Positions 1 to 8,358 of a stretch of DNA of 39,719 bases are shown piece by piece. The stretch lies in assembly GCF_014736495.1 (NCBI RefSeq), contig NZ_MDUX01000031.1, forward strand, positions 1-39,719, written 5' to 3'. Within the stretch, counting starts at the first letter, position 1. Every line of letters starts with the position of its first letter. Position numbers and translations under genes: made by a program. The notes under the pieces are model-generated. The model saw nothing but the letters and a program-made list of their open reading frames with translations. It had not been told where the DNA came from and ran no database searches. Source of the stretch: Candidatus Dactylopiibacterium carminicum. GTDB lineage: Bacteria > Pseudomonadota > Gammaproteobacteria > Burkholderiales > Rhodocyclaceae.

Positions 1-111
1 GAAAAACAGTATTTCATGAAGCTCGGGGCTGTCTAGGAAACCCGGGGCGATTCAGTGTGCGCTTGACGAAGCGCAAGACATAAGGGTTTACCTATACGCA
101 AATAAAATACG
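1..111. other. Left edge, no gene recognised
   Basis: This stretch lies downstream of the phosphoribulokinase stop codon. A small inverted repeat, GCGCTT-GACG-AAGCGC, sits near position 60-76 but has no T-run beside it, so I do not call it a terminator. No coding region or RNA gene can be supported. Confidence 0.4.
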
Positions 112-993
112 TTAAGCCTTTAAAGCCCGTTCCCGGCGCTCCAGTAGCGCCTTGATGCGAGGGAGAAGCACGACCTGCAGGGCCAGCTCCAGCTCGCCAC
201 CAGGCACCACGATGGTATTCGGTCGCGTCATCCAGGAACCGTGCAGCATTGCCAGCAGGCCCGGGAAATCGACCCCTTCACGGCTACGGAAACTGATCAC
301 GACCAGGGTTTCGTTGGGCAAGGGCACATCGCGCGCAATGAACGGATTCGAGGTATCTACGATGGGAACGCGCTGGAAATTGATATGCGTACGGGCGAAC
401 TGGGGCACGATGGTATGTACGTAATCATGCATGCGTCGCAGGATGGTGTCCTGTACCGAAGCCAGGGAATAGCCGCGCTCCTGCGTATCGCGCATCACCT
501 TCTGGATCCACTCCAGATTGATGGTGGGCACCACACCGATCAGCAGATCGACATGGCTGGCGATATCCACCTCGTCATTCACCACACCACCATGCAGACC
601 TTCATAGAACAGCAGTTCGCTATCCTCGGGCAGTGCCTCCCAGGGCGAGAAGCTGCCAGCTTCTTGTCCAAAGCGCACGGCATCCCCAGCCTCATGCAAA
701 TAGTGACGGGTCCGCCCGCGCCCACTGGTGCCGTATTCAGCGAATACGGATTCGAGATCGGCGAACAGATTCGCTTCGGGGCCGAAATGGCTGGGGCTAC
801 GCCGCCCGGCCTGCTCGGCCAGGGCAATCAGCTCACGCATCTCGACACGAGAGTAGCGATGGAAGGCGTCTCCCTCGATACGCGCGGCACGGATCCCCTC
901 GCGCCGGAAGATGTGGCCGAATGTACGGGAGATCGTGGTGGTTCCCGCGCCTGAAGAACCCGTTACAGCGATGATGGGATGGCGCTCGCTCAT
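112..993 (-). CDS. prk: Phosphoribulokinase, short proteobacterial type
   Basis: This enzyme phosphorylates ribulose 5-phosphate with ATP to ribulose 1,5-bisphosphate, the CO2 acceptor of the Calvin cycle, in the cytoplasm. The 293-residue protein has a P-loop GSSGAGTTT at about residues 12-20, followed by the family segments EGDAFHR and LLFYEGLHGG. Its length fits the short (about 290 aa) bacterial class rather than the longer plant/cyanobacterial class. A start 10 codons upstream is possible. I prefer the ATG at 993 because it overlaps the stop of the upstream phosphatase gene as ATGA and gives the usual N-terminus just before the P-loop. The pair is probably one mRNA with coupled translation. 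No RuBisCO gene is in the window, so autotrophy is inferred from this gene alone. Confidence 0.93.
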   Translation of the reverse strand: MSERHPIIAVTGSSGAGTTTISRTFGHIFRREGIRAARIEGDAFHRYSRVEMRELIALAEQAGRRSPSHFGPEANLFADLESVFAEYGTSGRGRTRHYLHEAGDAVRFGQEAGSFSPWEALPEDSELLFYEGLHGGVVNDEVDIASHVDLLIGVVPTINLEWIQKVMRDTQERGYSLASVQDTILRRMHDYVHTIVPQFARTHINFQRVPIVDTSNPFIARDVPLPNETLVVISFRSREGVDFPGLLAMLHGSWMTRPNTIVVPGGELELALQVVLLPRIKALLERRERALKA

Positions 994-1796
994 GAGCCAT
1001 GCCCCTGCAACCACCCTAGCCATTCGTCATGCAACGCTGCATGGCCGGCAAGCACTACCGCCCGCTTGGCCAGCGGGTCCGCCACCAGAGGCGATCCGTC
1101 TACGAGACTGCTGACTCCGCCAGCCTCGGCCAGGATCAGACGCCCCGCCGCGTAATCCCACAAAGCCTGACCACCGTGCAGATACACGTCCAGCCGCCCC
1201 GCCGCCACGAAACACCACTCCAGCGCGGACGAACCAAAATTACGCTGCGAGTAATACGGCGGTCGCTGCACCAGCGCTGCCGCCAGACGGCCGGGCAAAC
1301 GCTTGAAATCGATTCCGGCCACGGCCTGGCACAGGCTGGTGGCGCAGGCCCGCAACGGCAGGCGTTGGCCGTTGAGCCAGGCGCCTTCCCCACGCGCGGC
1401 GTAGAAGGACTCATCCACGATCGGGTTGTAGACCACACCGAACTGGGTCTCGCCGCCGACCAGATAGGCGACCGACACTGCGAACAGCGGCACGCCGTTG
1501 GCGAAGTTGGTCGTCCCGTCGATGGGGTCGATGCACCAGACCCCCTCCTGCCCATCCACCCAGCATTCAGCCTGCTGCTCGGCACTCATCTCCTCGCCGA
1601 TCACGGGGGCGACCAACAGCTCGGGCAGACGCGCAAGCGCCAGCAATTCCTGCTGGGTCGCCAGGTCGGCTTCGGTCAATGAAGAACCGTCCTCCTTGTG
1701 TGCCCGACGGGCATGCAGGAAACCGGGCAGGATGGTCTCCCGCGCGACATCGCGGACCACCGATTCAAGCGCACGGGCGCGGGCAAGCTGGGACAT
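990..1796 (-). CDS. Inositol monophosphatase family protein
   Basis: This is a Mg2+-dependent sugar-phosphate phosphatase of the IMPase/FBPase-like/CysQ superfamily, 268 aa. The metal-binding signatures are intact: GEEM at about 67-70, DPIDGTTNF at 90-98 and WDYAAG at 213-218. The open frame continues upstream, but that part runs antisense into rsmE and has no family likeness, so the ATG at 1796 (MSQLARARALE) is chosen. The gene is translationally coupled to phosphoribulokinase by a 4-nt ATGA overlap. The substrate cannot be read from the sequence: inositol 1-phosphate, 3'-phosphoadenosine 5'-phosphate, or a Calvin-cycle bisphosphate are all possible. The coupling makes the last worth testing. 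Confidence 0.88.
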   Translation of the reverse strand: MSQLARARALESVVRDVARETILPGFLHARRAHKEDGSSLTEADLATQQELLALARLPELLVAPVIGEEMSAEQQAECWVDGQEGVWCIDPIDGTTNFANGVPLFAVSVAYLVGGETQFGVVYNPIVDESFYAARGEGAWLNGQRLPLRACATSLCQAVAGIDFKRLPGRLAAALVQRPPYYSQRNFGSSALEWCFVAAGRLDVYLHGGQALWDYAAGRLILAEAGGVSSLVDGSPLVADPLAKRAVVLAGHAALHDEWLGWLQGHGS

Positions 1797-1864
1797 GGCG
1801 GATTCGATATGGCAGACAGTGGAATTGCGCCTGAAAACAGGCGTGGCAGCGTGCTGGTGCTCTA

Positions 1865-1870
1865 TATAAT
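1865..1870 (+). promoter_or_regulatory. Probable -10 box of rsmE
   Basis: An exact TATAAT within TATATAATGG lies 32 bases before the rsmE ATG in the gap that separates rsmE from the divergent phosphatase gene. No good -35 hexamer is present at 16-18 bases. A CGCCTG-AAAA-CAGGCG inverted repeat lies at about 1828-1843, where a -35 or operator would be. Confidence 0.45.
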
Positions 1871-1902
1871 GGCCCAACTTCGCTGCGTCTGATCTTAGCA
1901 CC

Positions 1903-2625
1903 ATGCCCCCCCGCTTCCATTGCCCGCTTCCACTCGTCGTCGGCCAGACGCTGCCGCTTCCCGCCGAGGTGGCGCACCATGCCATTCGCGTATTGCGCAT
2001 GCGCCCTGGCGAAGCACTCGCGCTGTTCGATGGTCAGGGGCACGAATGCCTGGGCGAGCTGACCGAAGTCGACGGCACACCGGCTGCCAGGCTGACCGAA
2101 GCCGTACCCGACACGCGTGAGGCGCCTCTTGCAATCACACTGGTCCAGGCACTGGCCGTGGCCGACAAGATGGACTGGATCGTGCAAAAAGCCGTAGAAC
2201 TGGGCGCCGTCGCCGTGCAACCGGTAGAAGCGGAGCGTTGCGTGCTCAAGCTCGCCGGGGATCGTGTGGGCAAACGTGTTGCACACTGGCAACAGATCGC
2301 CGTCGGCGCGGCAGAACAATGCGGACGCAACCGCCTCTGCCGGGTAGAGAATCCGCAGAGTCTCTCACGCTGGCTGCAGACCCCCTTTAACGGAGAACGC
2401 TGGATCCTCGCACCGGGCGAAGGCGTCGCCCTGTCGGGCATGCAGCCACCTCAGGGGCCGGTGGCACTATTGATCGGCCCCGAAGGCGGCTGGAGCGAGG
2501 TGGAGCTGGCAAAAGCCGGAGCCGCCGGTTGCCGGCCCGTCAGCCTCGGCCCACGCGTGCTGCGTACGGAAACCGCCGGCCTGGCCGCTTTGGCCGCCAT
2601 GATGGCCCTCTGGGGCGACTACTGA
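1903..2625 (+). CDS. rsmE: 16S rRNA (uracil-1498-N3)-methyltransferase RsmE
   Basis: RsmE methylates N3 of U1498 in 16S rRNA within the assembled 30S subunit, using S-adenosylmethionine. The 240-residue protein has the N-terminal PUA-like part (HHAIRVLRMRPGE) and the C-terminal SPOUT knot with LLIGPEGGWSEVE and LGPRVLRTETAGLAAL, the signature of the family. Length is normal. It is divergent from the phosphatase/prk pair and followed 7 bases later by argA, so the two are probably co-transcribed although functionally unrelated. Confidence 0.95.
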   Translation: MPPRFHCPLPLVVGQTLPLPAEVAHHAIRVLRMRPGEALALFDGQGHECLGELTEVDGTPAARLTEAVPDTREAPLAITLVQALAVADKMDWIVQKAVELGAVAVQPVEAERCVLKLAGDRVGKRVAHWQQIAVGAAEQCGRNRLCRVENPQSLSRWLQTPFNGERWILAPGEGVALSGMQPPQGPVALLIGPEGGWSEVELAKAGAAGCRPVSLGPRVLRTETAGLAALAAMMALWGDY

Positions 2626-2632
2626 GAACACC

Positions 2633-4003
2633 ATGAACCAGGAAAACCGCGTCATCAGCGCACACCTTTCTGCCGAGACTCCGATGGGAATCGATGAGGC
2701 CATGCGCTTCGTCGATTGGGTCCGCGCCGCAGCCCCCTATTTCCATACCTTCCGCGGCAAGACCTTCGTGATCGCCTTCGGTGGCGAAGTGGCACAAGGC
2801 GAGCTGATGCAGGATCTGGCCAACGACTGCAACCTGCTCGCCGCTCTGGGCGTACGGCTTGTGCTGGTGCACGGCGCCCGCCCGCAGATCGAGCGCGAGC
2901 TGGCTCGCCGCGATCAGGCTTCGCGTTACCACAACGGCTTGCGCATCACTGACGCAGCCGCGCTCGAATGCGTCAAGGCCGCCGTCGGCGTCACCCGTAT
3001 CGATCTTGAGGCCGCCCTCTCCCAGGGGCTGCCGAATACACCAATGGCCGGCGCCTTCATGCGCATCACCGGCGGCAACTTCGTCACGGCCCGCCCGCTG
3101 GGGGTAGTGGATGGCGTCGATTATCACTACACCGGCACCGTACGCCGGGTGATCGCGGAAGAGATCACCGCCGACCTCGATCAGCAGAACGTCGTGCTGA
3201 TCTCCAATCTCGGCGTTTCCCCTTCTGGCGAAATCTTCAACCTGGCCATGGAAGAAGTGGCTGAAGCCGTCGCCGTAGCGCTGCGTGCCGAAAAATTGAT
3301 CTACCTGTGCGATGCCCCGGGGCTGCTCGACAACGAAGGCCGGCTCATCAGCGCCATCACCGCAGCCGAGGCAGAACGCAAGCTCAATGCCGGTGTCGGT
3401 CTCACCGAAGATCTGCACCTGTTCCTGCCACGTGCCATCAATGCCGTGCGCCGTGGCGTGGCCCGCGCCCACCTGCTCGACCGCGACAAGGATGGCAACC
3501 TGCTGCTCGAATTCTTCACTCGCCAGGGGGTTGGCACCATGGTGAGCCGTGAGCCACTGCACCGCCTGCGCCAGGCCACCATCGACGACGTGGCCACCCT
3601 GCTCCAGTTGCTCGCGCCACTGGAGGCCGACGGCACCCTGGTGCGTCGAGGCCGCGAACTCATCGAGATGGAAATCGATCGTTTCACGCTCGCCGAGCAT
3701 GACGGTGTGGTGGTGGGCTGTGCCGCGCTCTACCCTTTCCCCGAGGAAGGCATGGCCGAAATGGCCTGTCTGGCCGTCACCAACGAATTCCGGCGCGCCG
3801 GCCTGGGCGAACGCCTGATGCAGCACATCAGCGACCGTGCCCGCCAGGCAGGGCTACGCGAGCTGTTCGTACTCACGACGCGGACCGAACACTGGTTCCG
3901 CGAGCGCGGCTTCCACGAAGCCAGTCCCGACACCCTGCCTGCACGCAAGCGCGACCTCTACAACTTTCAGCGCCGATCCAAGGTGTATGTGAAGACGCTC
4001 TGA
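2633..4003 (+). CDS. argA: N-acetylglutamate synthase ArgA
   Basis: ArgA acetylates glutamate with acetyl-CoA, the first step of arginine synthesis. The 456-residue protein has the classical two-domain build. The N-terminal amino-acid-kinase-like domain (about 25-290) includes FVIAFGGEVAQG and VLVHGARPQI and normally carries the arginine feedback site. The C-terminal GNAT domain (about 305-450) has the acetyl-CoA loop EFRRAGLGERLM. The length agrees with proteobacterial ArgA. The ATG at 2633 follows the rsmE stop by 7 bases. Kinase-only ArgB is excluded by the GNAT domain. Confidence 0.95.
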   Translation: MNQENRVISAHLSAETPMGIDEAMRFVDWVRAAAPYFHTFRGKTFVIAFGGEVAQGELMQDLANDCNLLAALGVRLVLVHGARPQIERELARRDQASRYHNGLRITDAAALECVKAAVGVTRIDLEAALSQGLPNTPMAGAFMRITGGNFVTARPLGVVDGVDYHYTGTVRRVIAEEITADLDQQNVVLISNLGVSPSGEIFNLAMEEVAEAVAVALRAEKLIYLCDAPGLLDNEGRLISAITAAEAERKLNAGVGLTEDLHLFLPRAINAVRRGVARAHLLDRDKDGNLLLEFFTRQGVGTMVSREPLHRLRQATIDDVATLLQLLAPLEADGTLVRRGRELIEMEIDRFTLAEHDGVVVGCAALYPFPEEGMAEMACLAVTNEFRRAGLGERLMQHISDRARQAGLRELFVLTTRTEHWFRERGFHEASPDTLPARKRDLYNFQRRSKVYVKTL

Positions 4004-4015
4004 AAGACACCGCAC

Positions 4016-5797
4016 GTGTTCGAGACCGGCCGCCTCCTTCGTCATGCTCCCGAAACGCTACGGCATGACCGATGGCTGCAGGCCACGCGACGCTATGCGA
4101 TCGGATGCGGCCTGGCGGCGGCCGGCCTGACACTGCTGTTCGGGGGGGCCAGTGGCACAGGCCTCGTCCTCGCGGCGCTCTGCATCGGCTTCTTCTGCGC
4201 CGCAGCCGTCGGCTTCGCCGTCCTGGCAGCGCGCCATGTTTCCCTGGCATTGGCGCGACGCATGCGGGAAGCCATCGAACATGCCGTTGCCACCGGTGGA
4301 ACTCCCGTGCTCACCAACAACGGCTGGGAAGCATTCAACGGCCTGGCGATCGGAATACGCGCCTTGCTGGCTCCCCGGGATGCGCGCATCGCGGCACTGC
4401 AGGCCGAGGTCGCACACTTTCGCCAACTGGCAGAAGACACACCGGGGATCGAATGGGTGCTGGACACCGAAAGCAGATTGCAGTGGAGCAGCCCTGCCAC
4501 CGAAGTGCTCACTGGTTTCGGTTTCGCGGAAGGGCGCGCGATCTCCGATCCTGCCGAACTCTGGCTGTTCCCGAAAGACCGGCCACTGATGCGTGATCGC
4601 ATCGCACAGGCCCTGCGGGGCGAAGGTTCGGACAACACCGAGTTGCGCCTGCTGCGCAAGGGAGGTGGCCATTTCTGGTGCGCCTGCCGCTGGACGCCGC
4701 TGTACGACGGCAAACAGGTCGTCGGCCTGCGTTTCTCGGCGCTGGATATCCAGCCACGCAAGGATGCCGAGTTCAAGCTGCTCGAAACCGTGGCCGCACT
4801 GCGCCGCGCCCAGGCGCTCAAGGAACACTACCTGTCACGCAGCAATGATGAACGCATACGGCTGGCCGCACTACTGGACTTGCTGGATCTCGGCATCCTG
4901 TTCGTCGACCGGGATCGTCGCGTGGTCTATATCAACCAGCCCTGCGTGGAGCTGTGGCAACTCGGCGAGCGCGACGCGGTGGTCGGCATGCGCGATGAAA
5001 CGCTGCTTTCGCGCACCGATGCGCTGCGCATCGACAATGAAACCTATCTGAGACACGTCAACGAAGTCATCACCGAGCAGCGCGAGCAGGCCGAGTACAT
5101 CATCCATCTGAAGGATGGCCGTGTGGTACGCGAGCGCAGTAGCGTGGTGCTCTCCGCCGATGCCGGCCAGGCCATCGGCCGCATCTGGATCTACGAGAAC
5201 ATCACCGAAGCCCTGCGCACCCAGCAGCATCTGACCCGGCTGGCCGAACGGGATCCGCTCACCGGGCTCTACAACCGCCGCCGTTTCCATGAAGATCTGG
5301 ATCGTCTGCTGGCCAGTGCCGGACGGCATGACGAGGGCGTCGGCCTGATGCTGTTCGATCTGGATGGCTTCAAGGAGATCAACGAACGTTACGGCCGCCA
5401 GGCCGGAGACGAAGTGTTGCAAGCCGCTGCGCGGGCAATCGGCAGCGTGGTACGCCGTGACGAATTTCTCTATCGCCTGGGGAGTGACGAATTCGCCCTG
5501 CTGCTACCTGGCCCGGACGAAACCGGCATGCAGCAACTGGCCGGACGACTGCAGGAGCGAACCGCTGCGCTGGGATTCGATTTCTACGCCAGCCCCGGCC
5601 TGCTCAGCCTGAGTCTGGGCCTGGCGCGAAGCCCCGAGCATGGCACGGACGCCTACAGCCTCACCCATGCGGCAGACCAGGCGCTCCACCGCGCCAAACA
5701 CGAAGGCCGCGCCTGCTGGCGCCAGGCTACCCGCCTCCCGCCCGGAAGCCCGACGCTTCCGGGTTTTCTGTCATCCTCCGACGAGACCCTGCAGTGA
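4016..5797 (+). CDS. Membrane PAS-PAS-GGDEF protein (putative diguanylate cyclase)
   Basis: This is a predicted inner-membrane signalling protein of 593 aa that starts at GTG 12 bases after argA. Two hydrophobic helices lie at about 29-44 and 49-71, followed by a short coil, PAS-like domains at about 140-250 and 285-400, and a GGDEF domain at 410-569. The GGDEF domain has the usual [11 protein letters not shown] start and the metal-binding [10 protein letters not shown]. The signature loop is GSDEF (489-493) instead of GGDEF, and the RxxD inhibitory site reads RRDE, so cyclase activity and product inhibition are both uncertain. The last about 24 residues are not GGDEF-like and are encoded across an intrinsic terminator hairpin (5741-5767). 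The stop overlaps the yacG start as GTGA. Confidence 0.85.
   Translation: MFETGRLLRHAPETLRHDRWLQATRRYAIGCGLAAAGLTLLFGGASGTGLVLAALCIGFFCAAAVGFAVLAARHVSLALARRMREAIEHAVATGGTPVLTNNGWEAFNGLAIGIRALLAPRDARIAALQAEVAHFRQLAEDTPGIEWVLDTESRLQWSSPATEVLTGFGFAEGRAISDPAELWLFPKDRPLMRDRIAQALRGEGSDNTELRLLRKGGGHFWCACRWTPLYDGKQVVGLRFSALDIQPRKDAEFKLLETVAALRRAQALKEHYLSRSNDERIRLAALLDLLDLGILFVDRDRRVVYINQPCVELWQLGERDAVVGMRDETLLSRTDALRIDNETYLRHVNEVITEQREQAEYIIHLKDGRVVRERSSVVLSADAGQAIGRIWIYENITEALRTQQHLTRLAERDPLTGLYNRRRFHEDLDRLLASAGRHDEGVGLMLFDLDGFKEINERYGRQAGDEVLQAAARAIGSVVRRDEFLYRLGSDEFALLLPGPDETGMQQLAGRLQERTAALGFDFYASPGLLSLSLGLARSPEHGTDAYSLTHAADQALHRAKHEGRACWRQATRLPPGSPTLPGFLSSSDETLQ
5741..5767 (+). terminator. Intrinsic terminator inside the GGDEF gene 3' end
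   Basis: A perfect 9-bp stem, CCCGGAAGC / GCTTCCGGG, with a 5-base loop (5750-5754) is followed directly by TTTT. It lies within the coding frame, 30 bases before the stop codon of the GGDEF gene and upstream of yacG. It should reduce read-through into yacG. Confidence 0.75.
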
Positions 5798-6018
5798 GCA
5801 ACACCACAGCCAAACCCCGTACCGTCCGCTGCCCGCAATGCGGCCAGCCCGCACTTTATTCGCCGGAGAACCGCTGGCGCCCGTTCTGCTCCGAACGCTG
5901 CAAGCTCATCGACATCGGTGCCTGGGCTGCCGGTGACTATCGCATCGAAGGTCAGGACGAGCCACTTTCCGACGAAACGGGCAATCCCGGGGATAGCCCC
6001 GGCGGACGCGGGGCCTGA
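5794..6018 (+). CDS. yacG: DNA gyrase inhibitor YacG
   Basis: YacG is a small zinc protein that binds GyrB and inhibits gyrase. The 74-residue product has the CPQCGQP pair at the N-terminus and the [19 protein letters not shown] segment, giving the C-x2-C ... C-x3-C zinc site. The start is GTG, overlapping the stop of the GGDEF gene. The gene is usually found beside coaE, but here it is the distal gene of an argA/GGDEF transcription unit and lies behind a terminator. It converges on nifS. Confidence 0.92.
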   Translation: MSNTTAKPRTVRCPQCGQPALYSPENRWRPFCSERCKLIDIGAWAAGDYRIEGQDEPLSDETGNPGDSPGGRGA

Positions 6019-6033
6019 TCTCCGCCCGGCAGC

Positions 6034-7242
6034 TCAGGCGTATACCGGCGCGAACATCTGCGCCGCATCCTTCACCGGCCCCGCCTCGCCCCAATAAGGT
6101 GAAATCTGGCGCAGTTGGGCAATGATGGGAGGCACCGCGGCAATCACACGCTCGACCTCCTCCTGTGTGTTGTAGCGTGACAGCGAAAAGCGGATGCTGC
6201 CGTGTGCCGCCGTGTAAGGGATGCCCATGGCACGCATCACGTGTGACGGCTCCAGCGAGCCGGACGTACAGGCCGAACCGGAAGACGCGGCGATACCCAG
6301 CTTGTTGAGCAGCAGCAGGATGCCTTCACCCTCGACATACTCGAACGCGATATTGCTGGTATTCGGCAGACGATTGCCCAAATCACCGGTCGGAAAGGCG
6401 TGCTGCACCTGCGCCAGGATGCCACGCTCAAGCTTGTCGCGCAGGAAACGCACGTCGCTGTTTTCGGTGCCGATATTACGCATCGCCAGCTCTGCCGCCC
6501 TGCCCAGACCAATGATGGCCGGTGAATTCTCAGTGCCGGGACGACGTCCGCGCTCCTGCTGGCCGCCGCGCAGCAGCGGGCGGAAACCCGTGCCACGGCG
6601 CAGATAGAGCACACCGATACCCTTGGGCGCATGCAGCTTGTGGCCCGAAAGCGAAAGCATATCGATCTTGCTGCGCTTCAGATCTAGCGGAATCTTGCCC
6701 ACGGCCTGTACCGCATCGGTGTGGAACTGAATGCCCATGGCATTGGCGTATTCAGCCATTTCCTCGACCGGAAAGATCGTACCGGTTTCGTTGTTGGCCC
6801 ACATGACCGACACGATGGCCACGCGATCGTTGAGCAGGCTGCGGTATTCGTCGATATCCAGCCGGCCACGCTTGTCCACACGCAGCTTGTGCACCACGTA
6901 ACCTTCCTTCTCCAGGCGGTCACACAATGCCAGCACGGCCGGATGCTCGACCACCGTGGTGATGATCTGGCTGCGCTCTGGTTGGGCCTTGAGTGCGGAG
7001 AGGATGGCGGTGTTGTCGGACTCGGTGCCGCCCGAAGTGAAGATGATCTCGGAATCCTGCGCCGCGCCCAGCAAGGCCTGGATCTGCTCACGCGCCTGCT
7101 TGATGGCTTGACCGACCTGATTGCCGAAGCTGTGGATGGAGGACGCGTTGCCGAACTGCTCGGTGAAGAAGGGAAGCATCGCCTCAACCACGGCCGGATC
7201 GCAGGCGGTGGTGGCGTTATTGTCGAAATAGACCGGTTTCAT
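6034..7242 (-). CDS. nifS: Cysteine desulfurase NifS
   Basis: NifS is a PLP enzyme that takes sulfur from cysteine and passes it as persulfide to NifU for nitrogenase Fe-S clusters. The 402-residue product has the PLP lysine in SGHKLHAPKG (K202) and the catalytic cysteine in SSGSACTSGSLEPSHVMRAMG (C325). This loop and its numbering match the NifS rather than the IscS branch. The longer open frame upstream is ignored because the ATG at 7242 has a GGAG Shine-Dalgarno and the conserved MKPVYFDNNATT start. It lies 52 bases downstream of nifU in the same unit, as in Azotobacter nifUS. The protein appears intact. Confidence 0.96.
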   Translation of the reverse strand: MKPVYFDNNATTACDPAVVEAMLPFFTEQFGNASSIHSFGNQVGQAIKQAREQIQALLGAAQDSEIIFTSGGTESDNTAILSALKAQPERSQIITTVVEHPAVLALCDRLEKEGYVVHKLRVDKRGRLDIDEYRSLLNDRVAIVSVMWANNETGTIFPVEEMAEYANAMGIQFHTDAVQAVGKIPLDLKRSKIDMLSLSGHKLHAPKGIGVLYLRRGTGFRPLLRGGQQERGRRPGTENSPAIIGLGRAAELAMRNIGTENSDVRFLRDKLERGILAQVQHAFPTGDLGNRLPNTSNIAFEYVEGEGILLLLNKLGIAASSGSACTSGSLEPSHVMRAMGIPYTAAHGSIRFSLSRYNTQEEVERVIAAVPPIIAQLRQISPYWGEAGPVKDAAQMFAPVYA

Positions 7243-7294
7243 GGCGGGTTCTCCATGTGTGAAGCAGGGGGAGGGAGTCGTGATGTTGTTTTTC

Positions 7295-8227
7295 TCAGCG
7301 CGCCATCTCGAGCTGGCTGGCCGGCAGCAGGCGCACATACTCGCCCAGTGCCTCAAACAGCTTCTGCTGGATGCCGCCAAGCGTGGCCGCTTCGAGCGCG
7401 CAGCCCATGCACGCGCCCTTGAGATTCACGTAGATATTCTTACCGATGATGTCGACGATCTCGATGTCGCCATGATCCCGTTGCAGCGCGGGGCGGATGG
7501 CTTCGACCACTTCCTCGATCTTGCGCATGCGCTGCAGGTTGGTGAGTTTGGGCTTGCCCTCCGGGACCGGCACGGGGGACTCTGCGGCCACGCTGGTCAC
7601 GACGGGCGCCACGGTTACCGCAGGTGCACTGGCGCCCGCAGCGGTGAAAGTCTTGCCCTGTGAGGCGAGTATGCGCGTGAGTTCTTCCTCGATCTTCTCG
7701 TGGCAGGAGGCGCAGGCACCACCGGCCTTGGTGTAGTTGGTGACTTCCTCGACCGTGGTGAGGTTGTTGGCACGTACCACTTCCTCGATCAGTGCGGAAT
7801 CGATGGCGTAGCACTTGCAGATCAGCTCGCCCTCCTCGTGATCATCACGCCAGCTCTCGCCCCGGTAATTGGCGATCGCGGCCTGCAGGGCCTCCCGCCC
7901 CATCACCGAGCAATGCATCTTTTCGGGTGGTAAGCCACCGAGGAAGGCTGCAATGTCCTGATTGCTGATCACCAGTGCTTCATCCAGGGTCTTGCCCTTG
8001 ACCAGTTCGGTCAGCGCCGAGCTGGAAGCGATCGCCGAGCCGCATCCGAAGGTCTGGAAGCGTGCATCCTGGATCGTGTCGGTTTCCGCGTCGACCTTGA
8101 GCATCAGGCGCAGCGCGTCACCACACTAGATGGAGCCGACGTCACCGATGGCGTTGGCTTCGTCGAGCGGGCCGGCGTTGCGCGGGTTGAAGAAATGTTC
8201 CTTTACTTTTTCGCTGTAGTCCCACAT
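7295..8227 (-). pseudogene. nifU: nifU, interrupted by an in-frame amber codon
   Basis: NifU is the Fe-S scaffold that receives sulfur from NifS. Reading from the ATG at 8227, codons 1-33 give the canonical N-terminus ([15 protein letters not shown] ... AIGDVGSI). Codon 34 is TAG (8126-8128). Codons 35-310 resume in the same frame with CGDALRL and continue to the normal end. Scaffold Cys35 and Cys62, the central [2Fe-2S] ferredoxin region ([10 protein letters not shown] ... GGACASC) and the C-terminal Nfu domain with CMGC are all present, and the total length matches intact NifU. The usual residue before Cys35 is Ser, so one base change (TCG to TAG) explains the stop. Possible causes are a real nonsense mutation, a sequencing error or amber read-through. 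Restart at the internal ATG (8104) would lose Cys35. Confidence 0.9.
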
Positions 8228-8263
8228 GGCTATGGCTCCGTTGGTAATGCCTGCAAGCAATGT

Positions 8264-8279
8264 TGCAACACGCGTGCCA
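8264..8279 (-). promoter_or_regulatory. Sigma-54 (-24/-12) promoter of nifUS
   Basis: On the minus strand TGGCACG (8279-8273), four bases and TTGCA (8268-8264) give the full RpoN consensus with exact GG-N10-GC spacing. The expected start site is near 8253, about 26 bases before the nifU ATG. Together with the NifA site upstream this is a strong prediction. Confidence 0.88.
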
Positions 8280-8322
8280 CGGGGTTTTTGCGCCGGTCTA
8301 CGGGGTTTTTGTCGGGTTCTGC

Positions 8323-8338
8323 TGTCGGGTTTGCAACA
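8323..8338. promoter_or_regulatory. NifA upstream activator sequence for nifUS
   Basis: An exact TGT-N10-ACA palindrome (TGT 8323-8325, ACA 8336-8338). Its centre is roughly 77 bases upstream of the predicted nifU start site, on the short side of the normal range for NifA sites. Confidence 0.8.
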
Positions 8339-8358
8339 GACGCGAACACGTTCGAACT

